Assembly: GCA_030639495.1 (NCBI GenBank)
Contig: DAOWCP010000076.1
Span: forward strand, 1 to 12,267
Source of the DNA: JAGLTN01 sp023135255
GTDB taxonomy: Bacteria > Planctomycetota > Phycisphaerae > Sedimentisphaerales > Anaerobacaceae
Direction: 5' to 3'
Length of the DNA stretch: 12,267 nt
Shown: one piece after another, positions 1-9,200 of the stretch
How positions within the stretch are numbered: the stretch's first letter is position 1
Layout: every line of letters starts with the position of its first letter
Notes under the pieces: model-generated
What the model saw: only the letters and a program-made list of their open reading frames with translations
Databases searched by the model: none
What the model was told of the DNA's origin: nothing
Translations under genes and position numbers: made by a program

Positions 1-66
1 GGGTGAATAACTTAAAAATAACAAGTTACGGATTTATTCGCGGACATTTACTACCCTTCAAGGGTA
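1..66 (+). repeat. Dispersed two-hairpin repeat, copy A (left end outside window)
   Basis: This is the right-hand ~66 bases of an ~80-bp repeat that recurs at 4196-4274 and 9665-9745. Against copy C (aligned from 9677) I count four substitutions and one single-base indel by hand, so the two are about 93% identical. It contains the TAACTT...AAGTTA arms of the first stem, the TTCGCGG box, and the terminal hairpin TACCCTT-C-AAGGGTA (52-66). The CCGTTTATCCGC left edge lies upstream of the window. It sits about 170 bases upstream of glmS. No U-tract follows the hairpin, so it does not look like an intrinsic terminator. Confidence 0.85.
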
Positions 67-159
67 TAAAATTTAAAATAATAATCTTCGCAGATTAGAC
101 AAAATAAACGACTTACAGTCAAATAATATTAGCTTTGAAAATGATTAGAAATAAACTAT

Positions 160-180
160 TTGCCCTTATTGGGCGATTTT
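160..180 (+). terminator. Weak terminator-like hairpin upstream of glmS
   Basis: TTGCCC (160-165) and GGGCGA (171-176) can form a six-pair stem with one G-U pair around a five-base loop, followed by TTTT and AT-rich sequence. It could terminate a gene lying left of the window, or be part of the glmS leader. The rest of 67-236 is AT-rich and holds no convincing ORF or recognisable riboswitch. Confidence 0.3.
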
Positions 181-236
181 ATATTATATTGTCACAGGTT
201 AATTTGAATAATTCGTTTTTTCAGAGAGATATATAA

Positions 237-2093
237 ATGTGCGGAATAGTTGCGTACCTTGGAAATGCAAAAGCTCAGCCTATACTTCTTGAGGGCTTAA
301 AAAGACTTGAATACAGAGGCTACGATTCAGCAGGAATCGCCGTCCTGAACTCCGGTGCAATTAAAATTAAAAAAACCAGCGGCCGAATAAAATGTCTGGA
401 AGATATTCTCGACAAACCTGATTTTAATGAAACTCTCGGCATTGGTCATACAAGATGGGCAACTCACGGCAAACCAACGACAATAAATGCTCATCCGCAT
501 ATAGATCACACCGGTAAAATCGCAATAGTACATAACGGCATAATAGAGAATTATTCAGCTTTAAAACAATGGCTGCAAAAAGAAGGTGTTGAGTTCAAAA
601 GCGAAACCGACAGTGAAGTCATCTCTAACCTCATCGGTTATTTCTACAACAAAGACACCAGCGAAGAATCCGCAGGTCAAAGCAAATTTGAATGGGCTGT
701 CCAGGCAGCATTACAGCAGCTCCATGGTACTTACGGCCTTGCAATTATTTGCAGCGACTTTCCAAACGTCCTGATAGGTGCGAAAAAGGGAAGCCCGCTT
801 ATCCTCGGCGTCGGCGCTGATGAATATATCATCGCTTCTGACGCTTCAGCGATTGTAGGCCATACCACCAGAGCGATATACCTTTCTGATAACGAAATGG
901 TCACGATAACCCATGAGGGTTTCCAGACCAAGACTATTGATAATATCAAAGTTGAAAAAGTCGTCAAAGAAATAGAATTCTCCCTCGAACAGATAGAGAT
1001 GGGCGACTTTAAACATCACATGCTCAAAGAAATATTCGAACAGCCCCAGTCTCTAAGTACCTGCATGAGCGGCAGAATCGACATGATTGCTAATAAAATT
1101 AAGCTTGGCGGAATAGACTCTTTCTTCCGTGATCTGACAAAAACAAAAAGACTCATAATTACTGCCTGCGGAACCGCTTACCATGCGGGACTGGTAGGTG
1201 AATTCCTCTTTGAACAGCTCGGCAGAATACCAACCGAAGTCGAATACGCAAGCGAGTTCAGATATCGTAACCCAATTATCGATGACGGCACTGTTGTTAT
1301 CTCCATAAGCCAGTCAGGAGAAACAGCCGACACCTTAGCTGCAACAGAACAAGCCAAAGAAAGAGGCGCTACTGTCCTGGGCATAGTCAACGTTGTAGGT
1401 TCATCAATAGCAAGAACAACCGACGCAGGCGTTTATCTGCATGTAGGTCCGGAGATCGGCGTCGCAAGCACAAAAGCATTTACCGCTCAGGTTGCGGTAT
1501 TGACAATGATAGCAATAGAGCTTGGAAGAAGAAAACACATCAGCGATGACCAGGCTTCTCGACTGCTAAAACAGCTTTTTGAAATACCAGAAAAAATAAA
1601 ACCAATACTGGACCAGTCGGAAGCTATCAAAGAAATCGCAGCTGCGAATATCAACAAAGAAAACTGGTTATTCCTCGGCAGAGGTTTCAATTATCCAGTC
1701 GCTTTGGAAGGCGCTTTAAAACTCAAAGAAATAAGCTATATTCACGCTGAAGGTTTGCCCGCTGCGGAAATGAAACATGGGCCGATTGCTTTGATCGCGG
1801 ACAATATGCCCGCAGTTTTCATCGCAACAAAAGGGCCTCAATACGATAAGATAATGGGCAATATCGAAGAAGTTCGAGCAAGAGGAGGAAAGACCATAGT
1901 AGTTGCTACCGAAGGCGACGAGCAGATAAAACGCTATGCAGATTATTTAATAACCGTCCCAGACGTCCCCGAACTGCTTCAGCCAATGCTTACAGTGCTG
2001 CCTTTGCAATTGCTGGCATATCATGCAGCCGTTCTGCGAGGCCACGACGTCGATAAACCTCGTAACCTCGCAAAAAGTGTCACGGTTGAATAA
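237..2093 (+). CDS. glmS: Glutamine--fructose-6-phosphate aminotransferase (isomerizing)
   Basis: GlmS makes glucosamine-6-phosphate from fructose-6-phosphate and glutamine, the first step towards UDP-GlcNAc for peptidoglycan and other amino-sugar polymers; it is cytosolic. The start is fixed because Cys2 (MCGIVAYLG) is the N-terminal glutaminase nucleophile once Met is removed. The class-II amidotransferase domain spans about residues 1-220, with RGYDSAG (27-33), GHTRWATHG (70-78) and HNGIIEN (99-105). Two SIS domains follow: ACGTAYHAG (310-318) and SQSGETADT (358-366) in the first, LKLKEISYIH (494-503) and KHGP (513-516) in the second. Residues matching the E. coli isomerase site are present: K495, E498, H514 and K613 in the C-tail NLAKSVTVE. 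At 618 residues it is close to the usual ~600-610. The Shine-Dalgarno is weak (AGAGAG, 223-228). It converges on the next gene with 16 bases between stops. The call is secure. Confidence 0.98.
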   Translation: MCGIVAYLGNAKAQPILLEGLKRLEYRGYDSAGIAVLNSGAIKIKKTSGRIKCLEDILDKPDFNETLGIGHTRWATHGKPTTINAHPHIDHTGKIAIVHNGIIENYSALKQWLQKEGVEFKSETDSEVISNLIGYFYNKDTSEESAGQSKFEWAVQAALQQLHGTYGLAIICSDFPNVLIGAKKGSPLILGVGADEYIIASDASAIVGHTTRAIYLSDNEMVTITHEGFQTKTIDNIKVEKVVKEIEFSLEQIEMGDFKHHMLKEIFEQPQSLSTCMSGRIDMIANKIKLGGIDSFFRDLTKTKRLIITACGTAYHAGLVGEFLFEQLGRIPTEVEYASEFRYRNPIIDDGTVVISISQSGETADTLAATEQAKERGATVLGIVNVVGSSIARTTDAGVYLHVGPEIGVASTKAFTAQVAVLTMIAIELGRRKHISDDQASRLLKQLFEIPEKIKPILDQSEAIKEIAAANINKENWLFLGRGFNYPVALEGALKLKEISYIHAEGLPAAEMKHGPIALIADNMPAVFIATKGPQYDKIMGNIEEVRARGGKTIVVATEGDEQIKRYADYLITVPDVPELLQPMLTVLPLQLLAYHAAVLRGHDVDKPRNLAKSVTVE

Positions 2094-2099
2094 CGAAAC

Positions 2100-2123
2100 T
2101 TAGAGCACTCTAATCCGTTTTTT
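2100..2123 (+). terminator. Probable intrinsic terminator of glmS, overlapping the neighbour's stop codon
   Basis: TTAGAG (2100-2105) and CTCTAA (2108-2113) form a short palindromic hairpin starting seven bases after the glmS stop. A run of six T residues follows at 2118-2123. The right arm includes the stop codon of the convergent gene (2110-2112), so the U-tract lies inside that gene's last codons on the opposite strand. The stem is short and AU-rich, so termination may be inefficient. Confidence 0.45.
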
Positions 2124-4152
2124 CAAGTTTTATATAGTCCAGGCCGAACATGTAGGCTTTAGCTGCTTTTTCATTGGCCCCGACTATCTCAATTTTCAGC
2201 TGATGCTTACCCGCTTCAATCTCAAATGTACCCAAGTCGATCTCTCCTGTAGGAACAACTCCATTGTTATATAGATCAATAGGGCCGCCAAGCTTTTCAC
2301 CATCGCCATAAAGCTGAACTATCCCATAATCAACAGCCTTGGTAAGCTGAGCTTTAACTTTATAGCTGCCACCCTTATCAACATTACTCGCAAGCACAAG
2401 GCTGTCACCAGGTTTCGCTTCTGTCCACCAGAGATGCTTGCCCCCGCTAAATCGAGAACCAAGCTCCTGATGCGTCAACTTCCCCGCTGACTTGGAAACA
2501 ACTTCAAGGTCTTCACCTTCTATAGCCCCTTTGACCTTTGATAAAACTTTCTTTGTAAAATATCCAATTCTCTCTTCAACCGGCACTTCAGGGTAAATAT
2601 CTTCGCTGTCAGCATCCTGATACCAGTAAACGGTAGCTGCATAAAGTGTCTGGTAGTCATCGGGATAATATTTTTCTATCGTAGCTTCGAAAGACTTCTG
2701 AAACGGGATATTATCCCCAATGTGCCAACGGCTGACACATATATTGCCGGCATTCTTTTCGTTTATGGTCTGGTTATGATATGCCTTGCTAAATATCCCA
2801 TCATTGCACCATGCATATCCAAAATAATCTTCAGTACCTGTGCCGTAAGTAGATGGGAACTTTTCTCCATCAACGAAGAATTTCTCATCACCTTCGCCCC
2901 ACCACCAATGTCCGGCGCACCACTCTACCTTAAGATACCAACCAACGGGACTCCAGATATGCATCATCACCCCGCAAAGCCGACCCTTGCCTGTGGTTTT
3001 TAAGAGCATCCAGTCAGGCCAGCGTTCTTTACCAAACTCTGCTGAAAGATTCCTGTGCCATTTGGCATGGAAACGGCCAAGTTTTTTAATCGATTTCTTC
3101 AGAGGAGAATGAGTAACTGTAAATACAAGCTTTTGAGGCTTGTCACTTTCGTTGGCAATTTTCACAACTGCTTTCCTGCCGAAAGGCATATACCAGTAAC
3201 TGTAAAAACCATCCTCTGTCGCCCCCATAGGCAGTGACTTATAAAGCTGCTTACCCGGAGCACTACCAAAAAAGTCCCCCAAAGGCGACCAGACAGACGC
3301 GGATTTTTCATCATCAAAATTAATACTGATAGTCATCTGGCGAAGCAGATCGTAATCCTGTTCATCTCCGGGCAGAAATGTTTTTACTTTTATTGCGGTG
3401 ATTGCTCGTTTGCCATTAATCTTGGCAACTGTTGCCGTCTCACCGGCAGCGATAGTAACTGTTATCTGATTCGTTTTTTGTCCCTTCCTCTCGCCGGCGG
3501 GGTCACGTCCGCAATTAGCTAAAAATTCATTGGCCTCATCGAGAGCAACAGACTCAGCCTCGGATAGTTGCCTTTTAAAAGTCGGAACCTTTGTCCCTTT
3601 AGGAAATGTCGTATATGTAAAATGGAAATACTTGCCCCAGTCTTTTTCTGCAACTATTTTACAGGATTTTTGAAACGGCATCGGCACATAGCAGTTAAAC
3701 CCTTTAGCGGATTCATAAACCAAAGCCGACCGATCAAACGGAGCATTTTCCCTGTTGAAATAGCCTACAAAAGGCAAGTCAACTGCGGGCTTCTCGTTGC
3801 CGTCGAGATATATCTTAACATGTCCTTCCTTTAAAAGTGCCGACCATATACGCCAGATAACTCCAGGGCCCTGCATCTCTGCAAGAACAAAATCCTCACC
3901 TTCCTTCCTGATGAAACCATCCCCGTCACCATTGGCATACCACTGGACATACTTTCCGCTTGCCTGGTCATATTTACTTCTACGGTCATAGCTGGAAAAT
4001 TGCTGACATTTCTCACCAGCATCTGGCAAAGTCGCCAAATGTTCCAAATCCGTCAGTCGGCCAATGATATCTATATAACTAAGATTCTGTTTGGCAAAAC
4101 AAATTGTGCAAAAACAAACAACAACAATTAAGGACAGTTTCATGCTTTTCAT
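2110..4152 (-). CDS. Secreted DUF2961 / GH172-type glycosidase-like protein with C-terminal beta-sandwich
   Basis: A 680-residue exported protein. Residues 1-20 look like a signal peptide (MKSMKLSLIV, then a hydrophobic stretch ending CFA). The body has DUF2961 landmarks: an N-terminal segment with YDRRSKYD (55-62), GPGVIWRIW (95-103), SPLGDFFG (289-296), MGATEDGFYSYW (309-320) and the strongly family-like GTGTEDYFGYAW (437-448). Characterised DUF2961 proteins form family GH172 and act on fructofuranose or arabinofuranose glycosides; the substrate here is unknown. Residues ~545-680 form a separate domain with a short-strand pattern (GGKHLWW, GSYKVKAQL, AGKHQLKIEIVG, FGLDYIKLEK), resembling the carbohydrate-binding-like beta-sandwiches often attached to such enzymes. 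AGGAG (4159-4163) lies six bases before this start, favouring Met1 over Met4. It is in line with the next gene across a 121-base gap containing repeat B, so co-transcription is possible but not shown. No unambiguous promoter was found in the gap. Confidence 0.88.
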   Translation of the reverse strand: MKSMKLSLIVVVCFCTICFAKQNLSYIDIIGRLTDLEHLATLPDAGEKCQQFSSYDRRSKYDQASGKYVQWYANGDGDGFIRKEGEDFVLAEMQGPGVIWRIWSALLKEGHVKIYLDGNEKPAVDLPFVGYFNRENAPFDRSALVYESAKGFNCYVPMPFQKSCKIVAEKDWGKYFHFTYTTFPKGTKVPTFKRQLSEAESVALDEANEFLANCGRDPAGERKGQKTNQITVTIAAGETATVAKINGKRAITAIKVKTFLPGDEQDYDLLRQMTISINFDDEKSASVWSPLGDFFGSAPGKQLYKSLPMGATEDGFYSYWYMPFGRKAVVKIANESDKPQKLVFTVTHSPLKKSIKKLGRFHAKWHRNLSAEFGKERWPDWMLLKTTGKGRLCGVMMHIWSPVGWYLKVEWCAGHWWWGEGDEKFFVDGEKFPSTYGTGTEDYFGYAWCNDGIFSKAYHNQTINEKNAGNICVSRWHIGDNIPFQKSFEATIEKYYPDDYQTLYAATVYWYQDADSEDIYPEVPVEERIGYFTKKVLSKVKGAIEGEDLEVVSKSAGKLTHQELGSRFSGGKHLWWTEAKPGDSLVLASNVDKGGSYKVKAQLTKAVDYGIVQLYGDGEKLGGPIDLYNNGVVPTGEIDLGTFEIEAGKHQLKIEIVGANEKAAKAYMFGLDYIKLEKTD

Positions 4153-4195
4153 AATTTACTCCTGTGATAATTAAACTAATCTCAATTAAAATTTT

Positions 4196-4274
4196 CCGTT
4201 TATCCGCGGGTAACTAATTTTAAAACAACATTTTATAGCTTTCCTCGCGGAAATTTCTTACCCTTCAAGGGTAT
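4196..4274 (+). repeat. Dispersed two-hairpin repeat, copy B (diverged), abutting a stop codon
   Basis: The first 18 bases match copy C exactly (CCGTTTATCCGCGGGTAA, 4196-4213). The middle is diverged, and the end returns to the shared hairpin TACCCTT-C-AAGGGTA (4259-4273). Although the middle differs, its arms still pair: CCGCG.GG.AA.CTA with TAG.TT.CC.CGCGG, with small bulges. The element fills most of the gap between two minus-strand genes. Its right edge meets the stop codon of the upstream gene (4274-4276). The heptamer ATTTTCC occurs at 4191-4197 and 4278-4284, just outside or overlapping its ends. Copy C has similar sequence on its left, so a target-site duplication is doubtful. Confidence 0.75.
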
Positions 4275-6085
4275 TACATTTTCCAGTAACGAACCAAAGC
4301 TGAAAGCTCTTTATGTTTGGCTTTTAGCCAATCTGTAAATTCCAATTTTACAGTCATTTGGTTTAAGATTTTTTCCGACTCATTGATATGGTGATTGATC
4401 TTTGCATGGTAATCCTCCATTTGAGCCCACTGTTCGGTTGCCATTGCAATTCGATAAGGTTTCAATATTTTTTTAGGATCAACTCGCTCAAGCAAAAGAT
4501 CGTAGTAACCCTTGGCATAGATATAGTGGGCATAAGCAGAGGCGATCTTTTCGTCTTTTCGTCGCAGTTTTTTGATAGTATAAAGATGAGCATAATCTTC
4601 GATCGTCATATCCGGATTCCATGTGAACTCTTCGAAGTACTGATACTTAATATCGTTTGGTTTGTATTTTATCGCACGGATCTGAATACCTTCGATGTTA
4701 TATCTGTTTAAAACATGGCACATCTGCTTAACACTATAAGCGGTGTGCTTGCCGCTTTTATGATGCAGATACCAGTCGCCCCTGGGGATATAATGTTTCA
4801 AGGCAAACGGCATAAAATCCAGCCCCCAATCTATAACCGTCAGATCAGGATAGCTTTGCCGACGAGCAAGGATTTCCCTTGCCCCCGGAACAGACCATAT
4901 CCATGTCTTTACAGGCGGATTATGACTTTGAGCGATCTTTCGCATTTCTTCATAAAATTCAAGATTCTTTGTGAAAAATTTCTCCGAGTTGCAAAACGAA
5001 CATTGGCATCTTGAACCTAAATGTTCACAGAACTGCACTCCTGCTGCCTCGGTTTGTGGATAATGATCTAAAACATCTTTCCAAAACTCTTTCCACAACT
5101 GCATAACCTCCGGCTTGTTTATGCAAAACGTCCCTTTGTGAGCTTTCCCGTCTTTGTCGATTCCCGCCAAATCGGGACGCGCTTTTATAACAAAGTTTGC
5201 CCTGTCCGGGAAGTTTTGAAGCAGGAAAAATGTCACGCCTCTTTTTCTGCCATAAGCCATCATATCACGCAAAAAATCTTTTTTCACATTAGGACTATCC
5301 GGATTTACCAAATCCGCCAGCTTGTCAGATTTATAAGGCAACCCCCATACAAAACGTGTACTTTGCAGGAGAATATTATTAATTTTATGACTGACAAGCC
5401 AGTCGATGAAAGCTTTGTAGTCATAACCAAACTCGTTAAAATACTGATTAGGTCCAAGCCAGTCAGGCCCACCCAAAGCTGTCTGCAAACTTCTGTGTTT
5501 AAACGCAGGCATATTTACTATCGGCATCAAAGGCGTCTTAAGACCGTCAACAATAAGCGATTCCGCTTCAATGTGGAGCCTGTCGGCAACAGTGTTGGCT
5601 GCGTACCCCAGACCTATGTGAGTAGCCGCTGTAAGTATGAGATATCTTGTTTTCGTGCTTCCGCGGGCTGTATTATAAATGACAAAGCCTTCTGTGCCAA
5701 GATCTTCGATCAGAAGATTACGACAATAGCCGTATTTTTCAACATCTTCTTTTGTGCGGATCACCTCATCCTGCGTAAGCAGTTTTTTAATCAACGGAAC
5801 ATCTTCAGGTGAGCCTATAAGGATTTGGTTAGGAGTTGTAACTTCCTCTGCTTTTTCGACTATTGGTATATCAACATCAGTAATTTGCTTGACCGTATCG
5901 GCAACGATCCGGGCAAAATACATGTCTGTATCTAAGTTTTGTTTTGAACCAATAACAATAGTTGCCGACGGCTTGCCTGCTTTTACTAACGTAAAGCTGT
6001 CGCCGATGACTTCTGCGAAAGAAACATTTGCCGACAATAGAGAAAAGCTCAATATTACAACCAATATTGAAAATCTATTTTTCAT
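4274..6085 (-). CDS. Secreted glycoside-hydrolase-like protein (alpha-glucuronidase-N-like + TIM-barrel-like)
   Basis: A 603-residue exported protein; residues 1-24 are a clear signal peptide (VSFA before E25). Residues ~38-180 resemble the small N-terminal alpha/beta domain of GH67/GH20-type enzymes: TIVIGSKQN (42-50), NQILIGSPED (86-95), RYLILTAATHIGLGYAA (147-163). From ~195 the pattern suits a TIM barrel: HRSLQTALGG (197-206), DYKAFIDWLVSHKINNILLQ (222-241), KRGVTFFLLQNFP (281-293). A cysteine/His cluster, C353-E354-H355 then C360, C362 and C365, sits where barrel enzymes often carry catalytic or metal residues. FEEFTWNPD (484-492) and an alpha-helical tail follow. I recognise the architecture, not a named family; DUF4838-like and GH20/GH67/GH115-like are the main alternatives, and no substrate can be assigned. 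AAGGA (6093-6097) lies seven bases before the start. The gene has its own promoter candidate and is separated from the upstream gene by a terminator. Confidence 0.8.
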   Translation of the reverse strand: MKNRFSILVVILSFSLLSANVSFAEVIGDSFTLVKAGKPSATIVIGSKQNLDTDMYFARIVADTVKQITDVDIPIVEKAEEVTTPNQILIGSPEDVPLIKKLLTQDEVIRTKEDVEKYGYCRNLLIEDLGTEGFVIYNTARGSTKTRYLILTAATHIGLGYAANTVADRLHIEAESLIVDGLKTPLMPIVNMPAFKHRSLQTALGGPDWLGPNQYFNEFGYDYKAFIDWLVSHKINNILLQSTRFVWGLPYKSDKLADLVNPDSPNVKKDFLRDMMAYGRKRGVTFFLLQNFPDRANFVIKARPDLAGIDKDGKAHKGTFCINKPEVMQLWKEFWKDVLDHYPQTEAAGVQFCEHLGSRCQCSFCNSEKFFTKNLEFYEEMRKIAQSHNPPVKTWIWSVPGAREILARRQSYPDLTVIDWGLDFMPFALKHYIPRGDWYLHHKSGKHTAYSVKQMCHVLNRYNIEGIQIRAIKYKPNDIKYQYFEEFTWNPDMTIEDYAHLYTIKKLRRKDEKIASAYAHYIYAKGYYDLLLERVDPKKILKPYRIAMATEQWAQMEDYHAKINHHINESEKILNQMTVKLEFTDWLKAKHKELSALVRYWKM

Positions 6086-6115
6086 GGCAGAATCCTTTTA
6101 AAACTATTTTTCATG

Positions 6116-6144
6116 ATTGTACTAATTTTATTTTATGATGCCAA
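6116..6144 (-). promoter_or_regulatory. Sigma70-type promoter for the secreted GH-like gene
   Basis: On the minus strand TTGGCA (6144-6139) is followed by a 17-base spacer and TACAAT (6121-6116). Each hexamer is one base from the sigma70 consensus and the spacing is ideal. Transcription would begin near 6109, giving a ~25-base leader containing the AAGGA site. The -35 element lies immediately after the U-tract of the upstream terminator, a typical compact gene junction. Confidence 0.6.
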
Positions 6145-6146
6145 CA

Positions 6147-6183
6147 TAAAAAAAGGCACACCTGACAAAACCCAGATGTGCCT
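6147..6183 (-). terminator. Strong rho-independent terminator of the DUF5107-TPR gene
   Basis: Read on the minus strand, AGGCACATCTG (6183-6173) pairs over 11 positions, including one G-U, with CAGGTGTGCCT (6164-6154). The loop is eight bases (6172-6165) and a T run follows directly (6154-6148). It begins 23 bases after the stop codon of the DUF5107-TPR gene. The wobble pair makes the stem perfect only for the minus-strand transcript, matching gene orientation. Confidence 0.88.
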
Positions 6184-6206
6184 GATATTTCAAAATCTGT
6201 TCAATA

Positions 6207-9200
6207 TCAATTCAGCTGATTCAAATAGAATGCTGCCCAGACGTTATTGCCGTCCAGCTCAACTGCCTTTTTCAATTGCTTCTTAGCCTCGTCATGCTTT
6301 TCCATACCCATATAAGCCAACCCCTTAAGGAAGTAAGGCTCAGCCTTTTTAGCTTTATCCGAACTCCTCTGGCCAAACTTAGCAAAGAAATCAACAGTAT
6401 CAAGATTATCAGCAACCTCGATCATACGGCCAAACACAGCCCTCGCCTGATTATCTTTACCCTGCTTCTTAAACGCCATACCTTTGTAATAACCGAACTC
6501 AGTTTTACCAGTATTGACAGCCGAAGACTTCTCATAAAACTCCTTGGCTTTTGTCGCATCACCAAGAGCCTCATAAGCAGTCGCAATATAATAATAGTTC
6601 CTGCTCAAAGGCTTGTCACGCTTAGGATTAGCTGTTTCAATTTCAAGATTATCCGGATATTCGAGAACCGCCAGAAAATCAGCCAGGGCTTCTTTATACT
6701 TGCCCTGCTCATAATATTTCTTACCACGAAGCAGATAAGCATTCATATAAGCGCCATGCAATTCAGAGTCAACCTCTGTAAACAGATGGAAGTAACGGCC
6801 CATAAGGTTCTTGATCGCACCATCATAATCACCCAGCTGAATAAGGCAGACAACATAACGGTAAAAAGTATCATCACGCTGCTTTACAACTTCCATATTA
6901 TCGGTAAACATCTTAAGTCTCTTGTTAATATCCGTGCCGTCTATCGCATAAAGCACATCCAGCTCATGGAAAACTGCCGAGTCCTGGTTATTGCACTGAA
7001 TCGCCTTTTCATAACATTTGATAGCCTTTGGAACATTATTTTTGACAGAATAAGCAAATCCAAGATTCCTGTGAACGATATAATATGAATCATCGATCGT
7101 AATTGTTTTTTCCCATTGCTCAATAGCCTTTTCAGGTTGCTTGTCATAAAGCAGATTACCAAGATAGTAAGGGCTGCGAGCATCGTTCTTATTGGTCAGC
7201 ATCGCAGACTTAAGCATTTCAATCGTCTCCAGCCTGAATGGGAAACAATAGTCCGCCGGCATTTCAATCGCTGCCTTATAATATTCAGCTGCCTTTTCAC
7301 CATTACCAAGCTGCTGATTAAAGTAACCAAGATAATAATAAATGATCGGGTACTTATTCCCGCCGGCTACCTTGGTGACATCTACACGAGAAAGAACATC
7401 GATCGCCTCATCGTAACTGCCGCAATTCGCGTAATTAAGACAAAGATCAAGGTAAGACTGTTCTTCATCTCTCATTAATTTCTTCAAACCATCAAGAAGC
7501 TTGGCCGCCTTATTAACACTGCCGCTGCCTTTCTCTGTCAGGTACAATTCATTCATCGCATTGAAATTAAGAACATCTATCTTCAAAACACTATCAGCCT
7601 GCTGCTTCGCCAGGAACCCCCTGCCCAGCTTCCTGAGAATAAGGGACCGCAAATTCAATGCTTTAATATTATTCGTATTCGTAGAAATGCTTCTCTCTAT
7701 ATGTTCAAGGGCAGTTTTAAAGTCACCCTTTATACAATCCAGTTCTGCCAACGCATAATAAGCCTGCATATGGCTCGCCGCCGACCAGGTCGCACGATAA
7801 AGATAATCATAAGCTTCTTTAAGATGTCCCTGTTTTCTCATCGTAAGACCAAGGAAGTACAAAGCTTCACAATCTTTAGGCCTGGTATAATTCCTGGTGA
7901 TCTTCTCAACTGCCGCTTTCAGATGTTTTCCAGCAAGCTCATACTGACCTCTCTGAAGATAGTAAATACCAACACGAGTATTACAACGATAATCCGTCGG
8001 GTCCCTTCTAAGAGCTTCCATATAATACCCCAGAGAATCAACCCTTGAGTTATGGAATTCGTCAAGCCTCAAACCTGCGTAATAAAGCTCTTCAATTGTA
8101 TTAACATCCTCAGGCCGCCCAGGAGGATCAACCGGCTCCGGCATAGGCTTGCCAGGTTTAAGCTCGGGCTGATACTTCATAAGCTCACTACCATCGGATG
8201 CAACCAAAGACAGACAAATATCCGTTTCTCTGATACCACTCTTAAGCTTAACATCTTTACCAAAAGGCTTAGCTGGACTGATATTTATTTCCTTTTCAAA
8301 GATAGTTTCGCCCTTTGCCGTCAAAACAACCTTTGCATCCTTATATACAGTCGTAGAATTAACTCTGACCTTGGCGGTATTATCAGCTGTGACCTCAAGA
8401 TTCATCGCACCATTAAGATTAGCAAACTTCATACCCTGCAAATCTCTGATCGGGAACCAGTATTGCTTGATAGTCTTAACCTCGTAAGGCTCAAGCCAGC
8501 TATAGTCAGGCTGATTATCAGAATAACCCCCTGCCATCAACTCAAGGTAAGGCCCATCTGAATCTGTAAGGATCCTGTCCCACATCTTCACCTCATAACC
8601 GCTGCCGAAAGTAAAGAATTTCTTACCCGGAGCAATGTGGTGATTAGCAATATACGCAGTGCCCGCATCTTTGCCATGGTTATAACCTGCAAAATAATCA
8701 CTGTCGTGATCCCAGCAGAAAAACGATACCGGCGTGGGAAGATTTCTCCAATAACTTGCATCTTCGCCTGTATAGTTCCACCTGCCGAACCGACCCTTAG
8801 CGTAAGGCCACTGAACAAATTCATGTTTTGCATGCTGAACAGCATATTCCGCCTCTGGTGGAAAAATAACCTGATAAGTTTCATCGACATGGACAGAAGG
8901 GTTGGCAAAATATAAAAAAGATGTTACATAACCACTAACATTAAATATCTTTATCGTTACTTCAAAATATGACTTATCCGGGTAAATCGTAGTCCCTAAT
9001 ACCCAACGGAGCCTTTGTCTTTTTTCATTTTCGCCGATCCAGACAGTTTTACTGCCGTCAGCATTCTCAACGATAACATTATCCATCATCTCATAGGTAG
9101 ATGCCCTGTGATGATGCGGAAAGTTCCATTCGATACCGCCTGATATCCACGCGCCGCAAGAGCCTATAAGCGTAGATTTAATTACAGACTGACGATAAAA

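Noticed and set aside
67..236. glmS ribozyme/riboswitch in the glmS leader
   Set aside because: The known glmS ribozyme needs a conserved core of well over 100 bases close upstream of the gene. This AT-rich leader shows no such conserved blocks and only one small hairpin.
5138..5812. 224-codon plus-strand open frame opposite the GH-like gene
   Set aside because: It is antisense to a well-supported gene, has no domain signal or ribosome-binding site, and looks like a codon-usage shadow.
6276..8561. Several plus-strand open frames of 85-270 codons opposite the DUF5107-TPR gene
   Set aside because: Antisense shadows: overlapping each other, without family resemblance, rich in residues expected from the reverse complement of TPR codons.
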